A stretch of DNA of 64,000 bases from Geotalea sp. SG265 (GCF_022808985.1 NZ_JAKZFT010000005.1:186001-250000), one strand, 5' to 3'; shown: positions 40,615-52,071, numbered from the stretch's first letter. The notes: a model not told the origin generated them from the letters alone. Numbers and translations: made by a program.

Positions 40615-42432
40615 ATGGAGAAGCAGGCTGAGTCCTACTGGGGGGGTATCGTCAAGTCCATGGGACTGGTATTCGGCGATATCGGCACCAGTCCCATTTA
40701 TACCCTGACCGTCATTTTCGCTTTAACCAAACCCACCGAAGCCAATGTCTTCGGTATTCTTTCCCTGATTGTCTGGACGCTGATCATTCTCGTCACGGTG
40801 GAGTACGCCTGGCTCGCCATGAGCCTGGGACGCAAGGGGGAGGGGGGCACCATCGTCCTGAAGGAGATCCTGATCCGCCTGCTCAAGCCGGGACGGCAGA
40901 TTGGCTTCGTTGTCTTTCTTTCCTACATCGGTGTTTCCCTGCTGCTAGGGGATGGAGTCATCACCCCGGCCATCAGTATCCTGTCTGCCGTGGAAGGTCT
41001 GCTGCTCATTCCCGGCCTGGAAAGCATGCATCAGGGGACGCTGATTCTCATTGCCTCGCTCATTGCCGTCTTTCTCTTCATTTTCCAGTTCAAAGGGACA
41101 GACAAGGTGGCTGGCGCTTTCGGCCCGTTGATGGTGCTTTGGTTTTCGGCTTTGACAGTGTCGGGGCTCATATCCATTGCCGGCTTCCCCCAAATCATCG
41201 CTGCCGTCAGTCCGCACCATGCCCTTGGCTTCTTCAGGGACAACGGCCTTTCTGCCTTCTTCGTCCTCTCCGAGGTCATCCTCTGTGCCACCGGTGGTGA
41301 GGCTCTCTATGCGGACATGGGGCACCTGGGGCGCAGGCCGATCGTCAGGGCCTGGTATTTTGTCTTTTTCGCTCTGGTCATCAACTACCTGGGGCAGGGG
41401 GCATTCGTGCTCCACCATCAAGATGCGAAGAACGTCCTTTTCGGCATGGTCCAGGGGCAGTCATCGCTTCTCTACATCCCGTTCCTCATCCTTACCGTCA
41501 TGGCGACCATCATTGCTTCTCAGGCCTTGATCAGCGGAGTCTTTTCCATCGTTTACCAGGGGATCACCACCCGCATCATGCCGCTGATGAAGGTGGACTA
41601 TACCTCCAGCCACCTCAAATCCCAGATCTACATCGGCTCAGTCAATTGGTTCCTGCTGGTGCTGGTGATTTTCATCATGCTTATCTTCCAGAAGTCGGAA
41701 AACCTGGCCGCAGCTTATGGCTTGGCGGTCACCGGTACCATGACCATCACCGGGGTCATGATGACCATCATCTTTGCCCATACCACGAAGAAGTGGAAGG
41801 TACCGATCGCCGCCTTGGTGACGGCCGTCGATGTAGTCTTTCTCGTCTCCAACCTGAACAAGCTCCCCCATGGCGGCTACTGGTCCATAATCCTCGCCTC
41901 CGTCCCCTTCGCCACCATCCTTGTCTGGACAAAGGGCCAGCGGGCGCTCTACCGGGCGCTTAAGCCGCTCGATATGGAAACGTTCCTCATCAGCTACGAG
42001 CAGATCTATGCCAAAGGGAAAAACATCACCGGCACCGGCCTCTTCTTCACCAGGGAATGGAACGTCATCCCTCCGTACGTCGTGCACTGCATCATCCGCA
42101 GCAACATCATTTATGAACGGAATATCTTCATTTCCATCCTCCGTTCCGATGAACCGTTCGGCCTCTCTTCCGAACTGAAGACCGGCTTCGGGCCAGGGTT
42201 GGATGCGTTCGAGATAACGGCTGGGTACATGGAAGTGATCGACATCGAGGCGCTGCTCAAGCAGCATAAGATAATGGAGAAGGTCATTTTCTACGGCATT
42301 GAGGACATTGCTACCCTGAATCCGGTCTGGCGGGTCTTTTCCGTGATCAAGAAGCTTACCCCCAACTTCGTTCAGTTCAACAAGTTGCCGGCGAGCAAGC
42401 TGCAAGGGGTGGTGACACGGGTGGAGATGTGA
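40615..42432 (+). CDS. kup: KUP-type potassium transporter
   Basis: A 605-residue K+/H+ symporter with about 12 membrane helices and the KUP N-terminal signature (GLVFGDIGTSPIYTLTVIF), the LLGDGVITPAISILSAVEGL block and a cytosolic C-terminal domain (FFTREWNVIPPYVVHCI). ATG 40615 follows GGGAGGT. It is convergent with the PrkA-like gene, and the two stop codons are one base apart. Confidence 0.95.
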   Translation: MEKQAESYWGGIVKSMGLVFGDIGTSPIYTLTVIFALTKPTEANVFGILSLIVWTLIILVTVEYAWLAMSLGRKGEGGTIVLKEILIRLLKPGRQIGFVVFLSYIGVSLLLGDGVITPAISILSAVEGLLLIPGLESMHQGTLILIASLIAVFLFIFQFKGTDKVAGAFGPLMVLWFSALTVSGLISIAGFPQIIAAVSPHHALGFFRDNGLSAFFVLSEVILCATGGEALYADMGHLGRRPIVRAWYFVFFALVINYLGQGAFVLHHQDAKNVLFGMVQGQSSLLYIPFLILTVMATIIASQALISGVFSIVYQGITTRIMPLMKVDYTSSHLKSQIYIGSVNWFLLVLVIFIMLIFQKSENLAAAYGLAVTGTMTITGVMMTIIFAHTTKKWKVPIAALVTAVDVVFLVSNLNKLPHGGYWSIILASVPFATILVWTKGQRALYRALKPLDMETFLISYEQIYAKGKNITGTGLFFTREWNVIPPYVVHCIIRSNIIYERNIFISILRSDEPFGLSSELKTGFGPGLDAFEITAGYMEVIDIEALLKQHKIMEKVIFYGIEDIATLNPVWRVFSVIKKLTPNFVQFNKLPASKLQGVVTRVEM

Positions 42433-42433
42433 G

Positions 42434-44764
42434 TTAATCGCTGGTGAGCACCGCCTCCTGGGTCGATTCGGTATTGCGGGCGAAACGCCGCGCCAGATCG
42501 GTGTCGATGACGTAGAGGCAGACCTCCCGGGCGCCGTTTTTCGTGTAGCGGAATTTGCTGCAGAGGTTGTTGATGAGGAAGGTGACGTCGTTGCGGATCT
42601 TCTTGTCGTATGTTCTGAATTCCGGACGGCTGTAATCCTTGATAGCTCTGCGAAAGTTGGCGTTCTCCAGAAACGGGTCCAGGGCCTTTTCCTTGAGGTT
42701 GAAGATGTAGCGTTCCCGCAGTTCCTGGAAAAGGGCCGTCCTGGTAATGTCTTTCCCCTCGGCAAGGATCTCCTGGGTGAGGGTCCGCGCCGTGTATTCC
42801 TTTTGCGTCTGGCTGCGAAAGGCCAGCCGCGCTTCCTGCTCCATTTTCGGTCCCAGCAGCTTGGTTTCAATCCCTTCGAAGAACTGATCGCTGATCTGCA
42901 GCTTATCCCCCGTGAACCGACAGGTTTCGGTCCGTCCCGGCTCGAAGTTGACGGCGAAGAGGTAGTTGCGGATCTCCCGGGAAATCTGCTCCTCGTTGTA
43001 GTAGTAGAGCGACTCCTTGACCTCCTGCAGCACCGTGTAGGCGTAGAGCCGTAGAAGCGCGTCGGTGAATCCTTCCGGCACCAGGTTCCCCAGATCGGGA
43101 CGGACCCTGGTGAAGTAGTTGACCAGCACCGACATGTTGATCAGGGCATCTTTGCGGGCATAAGTGGAATAGAAGTCGTTGAAGATATTGATGGCATCCC
43201 GCCCCGAAAAGCCGCTATCCCCCTCCAGTTCCGATTCGGCGATGATCTTGCGCCGGCGTTTCGCCGTCAGCCGTTTCCGGTCTTCCTCATCCAGCCAGGG
43301 AGGAATATACCCCGTATATATCTCCATCTTCAGGAGCAACAGGTTTTCGTCGCAGAACATGGCGTATTTCTGCGGGTTGACGATCCATTCCCGCATGGCT
43401 TCCGAGTCCCGATGCAGGCGGGTGGCGATAATGATCCGGGCAAAAGCATGCAGGACCCGTGGGAGGAAACTGTCGTCGATCTGCCTGCCGAAGATGTTGC
43501 GGTAGATTTCCACCTCGGTGTTCAAGTCCAGCACGTAGGGAATCTTGATGTACTGGATGCGGTCCGAGAAGGAAGGGAAGTTCTCGATGTTCTTCTTATC
43601 TTCGGGGTTCATGAGGGCGATGAAGAGGGAGTTGACGTTTTCCTCCAGGTCTTCGACCTTGTGCACCCCTTCGCTGATGATGTTGTGCAGCTCCATGAGC
43701 CGGTCGGTGTTGTGCGACTTGATGTCCATGAGGGCATAGATGCCGTTGTTGGTCTTGGCATACTGGGAGAAGATGTAATTGACCTGGTTACTGTCCCTGA
43801 GCAGGCTGTTGATGCGATTCTGCAGCATATCGTTGCCGAAGACCAGGTGTTTCATCGGTTTGTCGCCGGGGCTGAAGACGCTGATCCCTTCCCCCAGCCG
43901 CCGGTTGAAGCGGTAGGGATAGGCATAGACCATCTTCAGCACCTCGGCGGGGTCCTTGAGCTTGCGCAGGAGCGCCAGGTATATTGAACTGCAGATGGTG
44001 CAGGGCTGGGTGCGGAAGACCCATTCGTACGCCTTTTCGTCAAGGAGCCTGAGTTTTGCTTCATCTCCGCCGAAGAGGTCCAGGAAAAACTGGCGGCGGA
44101 AATCTTTGGGGATCATCAGGATCGGATTGTCGTGGCTGGGGCAGACCACCTCCACGTAATCGTCGCCGCGTTCCTGCAAGGAGGCCTGGGCCTCGATGAT
44201 CTGGTTCTGGTCGAATTCGTACTCGTCGATGAGCTTGGAGAGCCGGTCGAGAAAGTGGGACGTCTCGTGGCGGGGAATACCGCCGAATCTCTGCCGGTCC
44301 AGCCGCCAGACCGTTTCGAAGCGCAGCCCCTCTTCACTGTTGGCGTACTCCTCGAACTTCATCAGCAGGCGGTTGAGAAAGGTGCTCTTGCCGCTGCCCG
44401 GCGGCCCTTCGAAGATGTAAATCTTGTTCTGCTGGGCACCGCGACGCCACGATTCAACCAGGTTGATGAGCCTGTTCGCGAAGAGGCGATCTGCGAAAAA
44501 GGGATGATCGGCGTTTTTCACGAAGAGACGCGAGCAGTCGTAGGAGACATAGTGAATCGATTCCGGGTCCTCGGGATATTCATCCGCCTTTTCCGTGACG
44601 TGGCTGACGATCATGTCGTGGAAGACCTGGAATATGTTGCGCACCAGCTGCTCGGGACGTGCCGCCAGCAGTTGGAGGAACTCCTCGAAGGAGAGCGGTT
44701 CCCGCTGGTCCCAGCTGCTGACGCTTCCCTTGATATGCTGCAGAGCCTGCCGTATGTCAGTCAT
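42434..44764 (-). CDS. Second PrkA-like AAA protein (divergent, 776 aa)
   Basis: A long PrkA-related protein. The P-loop GPPGSGKS is at 120-127, followed by a PrkA-type AAA region and a C-terminal PrkA kinase-like segment. A Cys/His-containing insert (CPSHDNPILMIPK, CTICSSIY) is not typical of the YeaG form. It overlaps the spoVR stop by 8 bp, so it is co-translated. It is about 90 residues longer than the PrkA at the head of the operon and only distantly similar. It may be a partner, a regulator or an AAA protease-like component; YeaG/PrkA biochemistry is itself disputed (kinase versus AAA+ protease activity). Confidence 0.8.
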   Translation of the reverse strand: MTDIRQALQHIKGSVSSWDQREPLSFEEFLQLLAARPEQLVRNIFQVFHDMIVSHVTEKADEYPEDPESIHYVSYDCSRLFVKNADHPFFADRLFANRLINLVESWRRGAQQNKIYIFEGPPGSGKSTFLNRLLMKFEEYANSEEGLRFETVWRLDRQRFGGIPRHETSHFLDRLSKLIDEYEFDQNQIIEAQASLQERGDDYVEVVCPSHDNPILMIPKDFRRQFFLDLFGGDEAKLRLLDEKAYEWVFRTQPCTICSSIYLALLRKLKDPAEVLKMVYAYPYRFNRRLGEGISVFSPGDKPMKHLVFGNDMLQNRINSLLRDSNQVNYIFSQYAKTNNGIYALMDIKSHNTDRLMELHNIISEGVHKVEDLEENVNSLFIALMNPEDKKNIENFPSFSDRIQYIKIPYVLDLNTEVEIYRNIFGRQIDDSFLPRVLHAFARIIIATRLHRDSEAMREWIVNPQKYAMFCDENLLLLKMEIYTGYIPPWLDEEDRKRLTAKRRRKIIAESELEGDSGFSGRDAINIFNDFYSTYARKDALINMSVLVNYFTRVRPDLGNLVPEGFTDALLRLYAYTVLQEVKESLYYYNEEQISREIRNYLFAVNFEPGRTETCRFTGDKLQISDQFFEGIETKLLGPKMEQEARLAFRSQTQKEYTARTLTQEILAEGKDITRTALFQELRERYIFNLKEKALDPFLENANFRRAIKDYSRPEFRTYDKKIRNDVTFLINNLCSKFRYTKNGAREVCLYVIDTDLARRFARNTESTQEAVLTSD

Positions 44765-46403
44765 GGCCGCTTTCCGTGTCGATGGTTGTTTTTGTCAGTT
44801 TTTTTTGCTCCATCCGGTAAAGAACACGCTGCCAATTGATGGGAGGTGCTTCCCCACGGCCGGAAAACTGCCGTTCCACCTCGGAAGGGCTGGGCATCAC
44901 CTCGCTAGTTTCCAACTGCACAGGCCCCCCCCAAAGGTATTCGATTCCCATCATGGTGTTGGCGATGAACTCCTTGACCAGCGGCTTTCCCTCGAAACGA
45001 TGAGTTAGGTACAGGTTGCCGTCCTTGCTCTTCTCTTCGATCTCGATGCGCGGTGGATGGTAGAGTGTGTCGAGGATCATCTGCCGGTAGTCCTCACTCT
45101 TCCTGCTCTTCACGTAATACTGCCAAACCATCCGCTGCTGGTCGAGCCTCCGGTCCACGACGAAAAGCTTGTGCCGGTTGACGAAGTCCTGATCGACGAA
45201 GGTATTGATGAAGGTGAAGTCGCAGAAGTCCTCCCGCACCTTGAATATGTAGTCAATGCCACCCCCCGTTTGCCGGTCGTAGGTTTCCCTGGCGTGAATA
45301 TCCCGCAATGCCTGGAACTCCAGGCTTCTCTTCCCCTTCTCGGCCGCCTCGTCAATCGTGGAGAAGAGCCGCATCCCCAAAGCGTAGGGGTTGAGCCCGA
45401 CCCGCGGCAGAGAAGTGACGCCGGCGTGGACCCGGGCAAAGTCCACCTCGTGCTCACGAATGCGGTCGTCCAGGAGGAAGAGCCGCTCGTGCCAGTAGCT
45501 GGCCCACCCCTCATTCATGATCTTAGTACGGATCTGGGGCTGGAAATAGACGGAGGTGTTGCGGACAATTTCCAATACCGAGAGCATCCATTTGTTTTCG
45601 TCCCGGGTGAGGAATGGGGAGTAGGTCATCAGGTGCTGGAGCAGATCGAGCCGGGGTTTGGTTTTCGGCGGCTCCTGGCGGGAAAAGACCGCTTCCAGTT
45701 CCGGATGCTTCTTCAGCGTGTCGGCAATGAAGGTCTTTTCCCCCATCTCTCCATAGCGGGCAATGGCTTGGTTATAGCGCTCCACCTCCTTGACGTATTC
45801 CTGGATACGCGCCTTTTTCACCGACTGGAGGAAGGTGTCGAAGTAGTAGTTGACATTGTTGGACAAGGTGGGGGCCTGGGCACGGCTGGCCCGTGAGAGC
45901 TCGTCGAAATATCCCACCAGGTTGTCCACGGCCCGGCCGAACTCGATGACGTAATCGACCCAGCGTCCCTTTTCCGAGCGCAGGCGGGCGATGAGCCGTT
46001 TGTCGGCTAGGGCTTGTCCGTTCAGGTCGTAGTCCCAGGTGAGGCGGAAGTAGAGGTTGTTCTGGAAAAAGTCGATATGGGCCAACACGTGGTAGAAGAT
46101 CATCACGTTGAGCCAGTCCGGGTTATTGTCGTTGTAAAAGGATATGGGAGGACGGGTGTTGATGACTGTCTCGTAGGGATTGTAGGGATAAAGCTCGTAT
46201 TTGCGCAGACCTTTCAGGACCTCCACGTCGTGGACCCAGTAATCGTACAGGGTGGGGATCATCGCCTTGGGTGAAAGCTCCAGCATGTCCCGGTTGGTGA
46301 CGATATACTCCAGTGTTTCGTCCTGGAAGCGCAGACCGGCATCCTTTGCCCGCTCCTTGCACCCTTCCATGATCTCTTTTGCATGCTGGCTGATCAGTTC
46401 CAT
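44757..46403 (-). CDS. SpoVR-family protein
   Basis: A 548-residue SpoVR/YcgB-type protein. The core is recognisable from YDYWVHDVEVLKGLRKYELYP, NDNNPDWLNVMIFYHVLAHI, MNEGWASYWHERLF, GLNPYALGMRLFSTIDEAAE and FKVREDFCDFTFINTFVDQD. Named after a Bacillus sporulation gene but widespread in non-sporeformers, where it is co-transcribed with PrkA and DUF444. The molecular function is unknown; links to stationary-phase and peptidoglycan-related states are reported for some species. Confidence 0.93.
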   Translation of the reverse strand: MELISQHAKEIMEGCKERAKDAGLRFQDETLEYIVTNRDMLELSPKAMIPTLYDYWVHDVEVLKGLRKYELYPYNPYETVINTRPPISFYNDNNPDWLNVMIFYHVLAHIDFFQNNLYFRLTWDYDLNGQALADKRLIARLRSEKGRWVDYVIEFGRAVDNLVGYFDELSRASRAQAPTLSNNVNYYFDTFLQSVKKARIQEYVKEVERYNQAIARYGEMGEKTFIADTLKKHPELEAVFSRQEPPKTKPRLDLLQHLMTYSPFLTRDENKWMLSVLEIVRNTSVYFQPQIRTKIMNEGWASYWHERLFLLDDRIREHEVDFARVHAGVTSLPRVGLNPYALGMRLFSTIDEAAEKGKRSLEFQALRDIHARETYDRQTGGGIDYIFKVREDFCDFTFINTFVDQDFVNRHKLFVVDRRLDQQRMVWQYYVKSRKSEDYRQMILDTLYHPPRIEIEEKSKDGNLYLTHRFEGKPLVKEFIANTMMGIEYLWGGPVQLETSEVMPSPSEVERQFSGRGEAPPINWQRVLYRMEQKKLTKTTIDTESGHD

Positions 46404-46422
46404 TGGATTTCCAGTGTTTGCG

Positions 46423-47652
46423 TTAAGAAATGAGCCGCTTGATTCCCTCGATGAGGCGCGGCTCTTCCGCCTCCTCGTCGAGGACGTCGAGGCGCAGTAC
46501 GTCGGCCCGCTCCCTGAGGAGCCCCGAATTGATCAGGTATTGTTCCACTTCCGAATGCCGGCCAGCGGCATAGGCGTGCTCGGCGATGGTGATCCCCATG
46601 CGATTGGTGTAGGTGAGCATCTGCTTGATCTCCGGGATCGCCTCCACCCCCTCCGTGTCCCAATCGTCGCCGTCGGTGCCGTGGAAAACGTAGATGTTGT
46701 AGTCCTTGGCCAGGCTCTCCTTTTCGACGATCTCGTTGACCAGCCGATAGGCGGAGGCAACCTTGGTGCCGCCGGCGACCCGCAGGCGATAGTAGCTCTC
46801 GAAGTCGGGCACCTCCCGCGCCTCGTTGTCGTGGAGGATGAAACGTGACTCCACCTGGCGAGCGAACTGGTAGAGAAGCCAGCAGTAGATCATCACATGC
46901 TGGGAGACCACCAGCTCCGTCGCTTTCCCCTCCATGGAGCCAGAGTAGTCGCGGATAAAGAAAACCAGCGCCTGGGACTCGTAGTCGATGTCCCGGGAGA
47001 GGATGCGGTAGACCTTGTCCTTTGGAGAGATGAGAAAGCGGGTCGTGTCGATGTCGGCAATATCCGGGACGTTGCCCAGGCTGATGTTGGTCTCCAGGAT
47101 CTTGCGCATGGTCGCTTTCTTGTCGAGAAGCTGGCCAAAACCCCTATTCTTGTCGGTGAGGTCGTAGGTGTAGCGGGTGAGGGAGCTTTTCTTTCCCTTG
47201 TCCTTCAGGTTCGGGAGTTCGAAGGTTTCGGTGAGGATTTTGCCCAGGTCGTAGGCGGTTGATTCCAGTTCGTGCCCTTCCCCTTCTCCCTGGCCCGCCT
47301 CCCCTTCGCCGGCCCCCTCTTCGGGACGGACCGGCCGCTCTCCCAGGATGTCCCCTTCCTCCTCCTTGCCTGTTCCTCCGGTGGCATTCTCTTCGCCGGT
47401 AGGGGAGGGAACGCTGTCATGGTAGAACTTCTCCTCCACCGTGGTGGGGATGACGACGAATTTCTCCTTGCCGCCGCGGGTCGGCTTGACCAGCTTGCCG
47501 ATGCGGATCTTGCGCGGAAATCCGTCCTTTTCCCGCATCTTGTCCCGTTCCAGCAGATCATGGATGGAGCGGATGCGGGTCGTGTAGGTTCCTTCCGCGT
47601 TGGGTGGCTCCAGGGAAGCGAAAGGATTCTTGTTGGGGTCGAAATCGGCCAC
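46423..47652 (-). CDS. DUF444/YeaH-family protein
   Basis: A 409-residue protein with an N-terminal acidic/Gly-Glu-rich linker (GEGEAGQGEGEGHELEST) and a C-terminal VWA-like domain with a MIDAS-type start (FFIRDYSGSMEGKATELVVS), characteristic of DUF444. In Escherichia coli YeaH is encoded next to the YeaG kinase. It starts at GTG 47652, sharing its first G with the TAG of prkA, so the pair is translationally coupled. Confidence 0.93.
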   Translation of the reverse strand: MADFDPNKNPFASLEPPNAEGTYTTRIRSIHDLLERDKMREKDGFPRKIRIGKLVKPTRGGKEKFVVIPTTVEEKFYHDSVPSPTGEENATGGTGKEEEGDILGERPVRPEEGAGEGEAGQGEGEGHELESTAYDLGKILTETFELPNLKDKGKKSSLTRYTYDLTDKNRGFGQLLDKKATMRKILETNISLGNVPDIADIDTTRFLISPKDKVYRILSRDIDYESQALVFFIRDYSGSMEGKATELVVSQHVMIYCWLLYQFARQVESRFILHDNEAREVPDFESYYRLRVAGGTKVASAYRLVNEIVEKESLAKDYNIYVFHGTDGDDWDTEGVEAIPEIKQMLTYTNRMGITIAEHAYAAGRHSEVEQYLINSGLLRERADVLRLDVLDEEAEEPRLIEGIKRLIS

Positions 47653-49712
47653 TAGATCTCATCCTCCTGGCTGCAGAAGTACTCGATGGTCTTCTGGGCG
47701 CAGGTGCGGCAGTAATTGAGCTTCTCCAGCATGGTGGTGATCATCCGGTCATAGAGCTTCTGGTTTTCTTCGTTGGTGCGGTTGGCCAGGGCTCCAATCA
47801 GGCTGCCTGCGCCGGCGATATCTGATTTCAGCCGCACGTCCGTGACCGCCTTGACCAGCTCCAGGTTGTCCATGAAATCGTAGTTGGGCTCCACAGAAAT
47901 CTTCTGCCCGTAGATCTTGCGGATGGAGGTGCGGAACGACTCCCGCTGCTCTTCGGTTTTGAGCCCCAGGCGCTCTTCGATGTTGCGCACGTAGCGTTCG
48001 TCGATGCGCAGGGCCTTCAGCTCCCCCGTCTGTGGATCCTTGTATTTCCACATCTTGTCCGGCCCAAGGTTCTCCGCGTCAATGCCGATGATCATGTTGA
48101 CATAGTTGAGCACGTCCTTGCGGATGGCGAACGGTTCGTCCATGTAAGCGTTGAACATCTCGGTCATGATCCGTTCCCGGTAGAGCGACTTGGCGACCTT
48201 CAGATCCTCCAGGTATTTCGCCCGGTCGTTGGCGTCGGAAACATAATCGAGCACTATCCGTTCCAAGGCCTTGAAGACATCCACGGCGATCATGCAACGC
48301 CCCTCGTTGGTCTCCGAGCTTTCCACCATGAGTTGCACCGCCCGCCCCAGGTTCCTCTGGCCAAGCCCCTTCTGGCCGAAGCGCTTGGTGATATCCGGCT
48401 CCTGGCTGAGCATGTCCACCACTTCGGCCAGGGTTTTCAGGCTCTTCTCTCCGGCGACCTCCCCAGCCGCCAGCTTGAGGGTCTCAATGGGGGTGAGCTT
48501 CTCCGAGCGGGGAAGCCGGGTCATGACCGTGGCCACCGAGGCGGAATAATTGAGGTTCGGGTCCTGGTGCAGCGCTTCTTTGGTGAGGGTGGTCTTCGTT
48601 TCCGTGCCGATGGCGTAGCTGGTCAAGGTTTCCTGCATGCGGTAGTTGGTATTGTGGGAGACGTAGCAGACCCGGCAGCGGTCGATGATGGGCGCCTCTT
48701 CCCGTTCGGCTAGGAAGTGGTTGAACTCGGAGTTGTTGCTGGTGGCGATGATCAAGGTATCTATGGGCCAGCGATAGCCGTCGATCTCGATGACCCGGTT
48801 CTGAATCACCCCCAGGTAGACCTGGACCAGGTCCTTCTTGTTCTTATAAATCTCATCGCTGAAATGGATACCGCCGCCAGCAACCCGCGCCAGGGCGCCG
48901 CGGCGTAGATCGAAGCGGTAGGGATTGTTCACGTCGGTGACGTGCAGGAGCCGCTGGATTGACTCCTCACCCAGCAGATCCACTGCCGATGAGGTGATCT
49001 TGTCCTTGGCGGCATATTTGCCGGTGATGGTCCCCAGTGTCTCGGTCAGGGGCACCGGGATGACCTCCACGTACTTGAGCATCTCTTCCATATTGTCGCC
49101 AGTGTGCTTGCGCAGGTCGTTCCAGATGTAGCCCGTATCAGCGCCTAGGGGGCGGTAGTTCTCGAAGGCCTTGTCGATCTCGCGGTCGGTGAAACCGGCG
49201 GTCCTGGCGAGAAATTCCCGGCTTTGGTCCAGGCTCTCGAAGAGATTCATGGCCAGGATCATTGGATCTTCGTAGGTTTGGGATTCGATGGTGGCAATGC
49301 GGCCGTAATGCCCCAGCTTATCCATGTTGACCAGTTGGTAGGTGTAGCGCCGGTTTTCGGGACGGCTGAGGAACTCACGATATTTGGCACAGAGGTACTC
49401 GACGAAGAAGGTCTTGCCGTTCCCCGGCTCACCGACAAGAACAAAGGCCATCTCCTTGGAGGAGCCCCCTTCGGCGGCATCCTTGACGAAAGAGACGAAG
49501 CTGTTGATCTCGTCATACATCCCCACTGGGTGCTTTCTGCCGGTGCGGAAGATCATGAAGTCGTAGGTGGTTTTACCGTTGACGACGATCTTTTCGATGT
49601 TTCCTTCGAGGATCATCCGCGCTACGCCCTGGAAGGCATTTTCAAAGCACCGCTTCCCTTCCTTGACCTCCATGAGATGCTGATTGAGAGTGCAGGCATG
49701 GTTGCTGTTCAT
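47652..49712 (-). CDS. prkA: PrkA/YeaG-type serine protein kinase with AAA domain
   Basis: A 686-residue PrkA protein: AAA/P-loop GEPGNGKT (94-101), PrkA AAA block (RRGALARVAGGGIHFSDEIY, IATSNNSEFNHF) and the C-terminal PrkA kinase region (ALRIDERYVRNIEERLGLK, IRKIYGQKISVEPNYDFMD). It heads a four-gene minus-strand operon prkA-DUF444-spoVR-prkA2 with coupled or overlapping ends. GGAGGGAACC precedes the ATG. E. coli YeaG-type operons are RpoS-dependent; the same regulation here is inference. Confidence 0.95.
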   Translation of the reverse strand: MNSNHACTLNQHLMEVKEGKRCFENAFQGVARMILEGNIEKIVVNGKTTYDFMIFRTGRKHPVGMYDEINSFVSFVKDAAEGGSSKEMAFVLVGEPGNGKTFFVEYLCAKYREFLSRPENRRYTYQLVNMDKLGHYGRIATIESQTYEDPMILAMNLFESLDQSREFLARTAGFTDREIDKAFENYRPLGADTGYIWNDLRKHTGDNMEEMLKYVEVIPVPLTETLGTITGKYAAKDKITSSAVDLLGEESIQRLLHVTDVNNPYRFDLRRGALARVAGGGIHFSDEIYKNKKDLVQVYLGVIQNRVIEIDGYRWPIDTLIIATSNNSEFNHFLAEREEAPIIDRCRVCYVSHNTNYRMQETLTSYAIGTETKTTLTKEALHQDPNLNYSASVATVMTRLPRSEKLTPIETLKLAAGEVAGEKSLKTLAEVVDMLSQEPDITKRFGQKGLGQRNLGRAVQLMVESSETNEGRCMIAVDVFKALERIVLDYVSDANDRAKYLEDLKVAKSLYRERIMTEMFNAYMDEPFAIRKDVLNYVNMIIGIDAENLGPDKMWKYKDPQTGELKALRIDERYVRNIEERLGLKTEEQRESFRTSIRKIYGQKISVEPNYDFMDNLELVKAVTDVRLKSDIAGAGSLIGALANRTNEENQKLYDRMITTMLEKLNYCRTCAQKTIEYFCSQEDEI

Positions 49713-49850
49713 GGTTCCCTCCAGAGCATGGGTTATGTCAGATTTGATTATTGCACAGAATTTCCATTCTCCAAGCTCATGAAGAAAATTTTCCGAGGCT
49801 GGCGGGGCTCAAGGGGGAGATGGCAGGCCAAGAGGCTGATTTATTGGTAC

Positions 49851-49885
49851 AAAAAAAGGGAGCGGATGATTGTCCACTCCCTTTT
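49851..49885 (-). terminator. Terminator of the groESL operon
   Basis: AAAAGGGAG and CTCCCTTTT form a 9-bp stem around a ~16-nt loop (with GGA/TCC inside). On the minus strand the stem is followed by a T7 run. It lies 150 nt beyond the groEL stop. Confidence 0.8.
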
Positions 49886-49889
49886 CATA

Positions 49890-50033
49890 TTACCACAGCG
49901 GCTGATGGGCTGTGATTTTCACGACAGATCGGTGCCCCCGCAGGAGGCCCCGCGGAGGGGTAGCAGCGCTACCCCGCACAAGGCGGTCGCCGAGGACGGT
50001 ACCGAGATGGCGCGAAAGGCGCAGCCCTTGGTC
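49890..50033 (-). other. GC-rich structured 3' UTR segment downstream of groEL
   Basis: This stretch between the groEL stop and its terminator is far more GC-rich than surrounding spacers. It contains a perfect hairpin GGGGTAGC-AGC-GCTACCCC (49956-49974 region) plus further GC-rich inverted repeats (CGCAGGAGGCCCCGCGGAGG). It does not encode a plausible protein. It may be a REP-like element or an mRNA-stabilising structure. Confidence 0.4.
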
Positions 50034-51689
<1,656 letters not shown>

Positions 51690-51727
51690 TTATCCTCCTT
51701 GGAATATTCAGTGGTTAATGGATTTTA

Positions 51728-52018
51728 TTACTTTTCGATGACACCGAGGATGTCGTCCTCTCTCATGATCAGGTAGTCCTGGCCTTCAACCTTCACTTCG
51801 GTACCGGAATATTTGCCGAAGAGCACCTTGTCACCGACCTTGACATCCAGCGGCAGGATCTTGCCGTCTTCGGTCCTTTTGCCGTTGCCTACTGCCACCA
51901 CTTCGCCTTCCTGGGGCTTTTCCTTGGCGGTCTCAGGGATGTAGATTCCGCCGGCGGTCTTGGTCTCTTCCTCAACCCGTTTGACGATGATACGGTCCTG
52001 CATTGGTCTCAGCTTCAT
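51728..52018 (-). CDS. groES: Co-chaperonin GroES (Hsp10)
   Basis: A 96-residue Hsp10 with the N-terminal strand [20 protein letters not shown], mobile-loop region [19 protein letters not shown] and the C-terminal [16 protein letters not shown]. It caps GroEL. It is the first gene of groESL, directly behind the CIRCE operator. Confidence 0.99.
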   Translation of the reverse strand: MKLRPMQDRIIVKRVEEETKTAGGIYIPETAKEKPQEGEVVAVGNGKRTEDGKILPLDVKVGDKVLFGKYSGTEVKVEGQDYLIMREDDILGVIEK

Positions 52019-52071
52019 GCGATACTTCTCCTTTCCTTGGGATTAAATGGAATTGCGATCGGGAAAAAATA

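Noticed and set aside
41638-42870. A 410-codon minus-strand frame spanning kup and the end of the PrkA-like gene
   Set aside because: It overlaps two confirmed genes in a different frame, with Arg/Ser-rich low-complexity translation.
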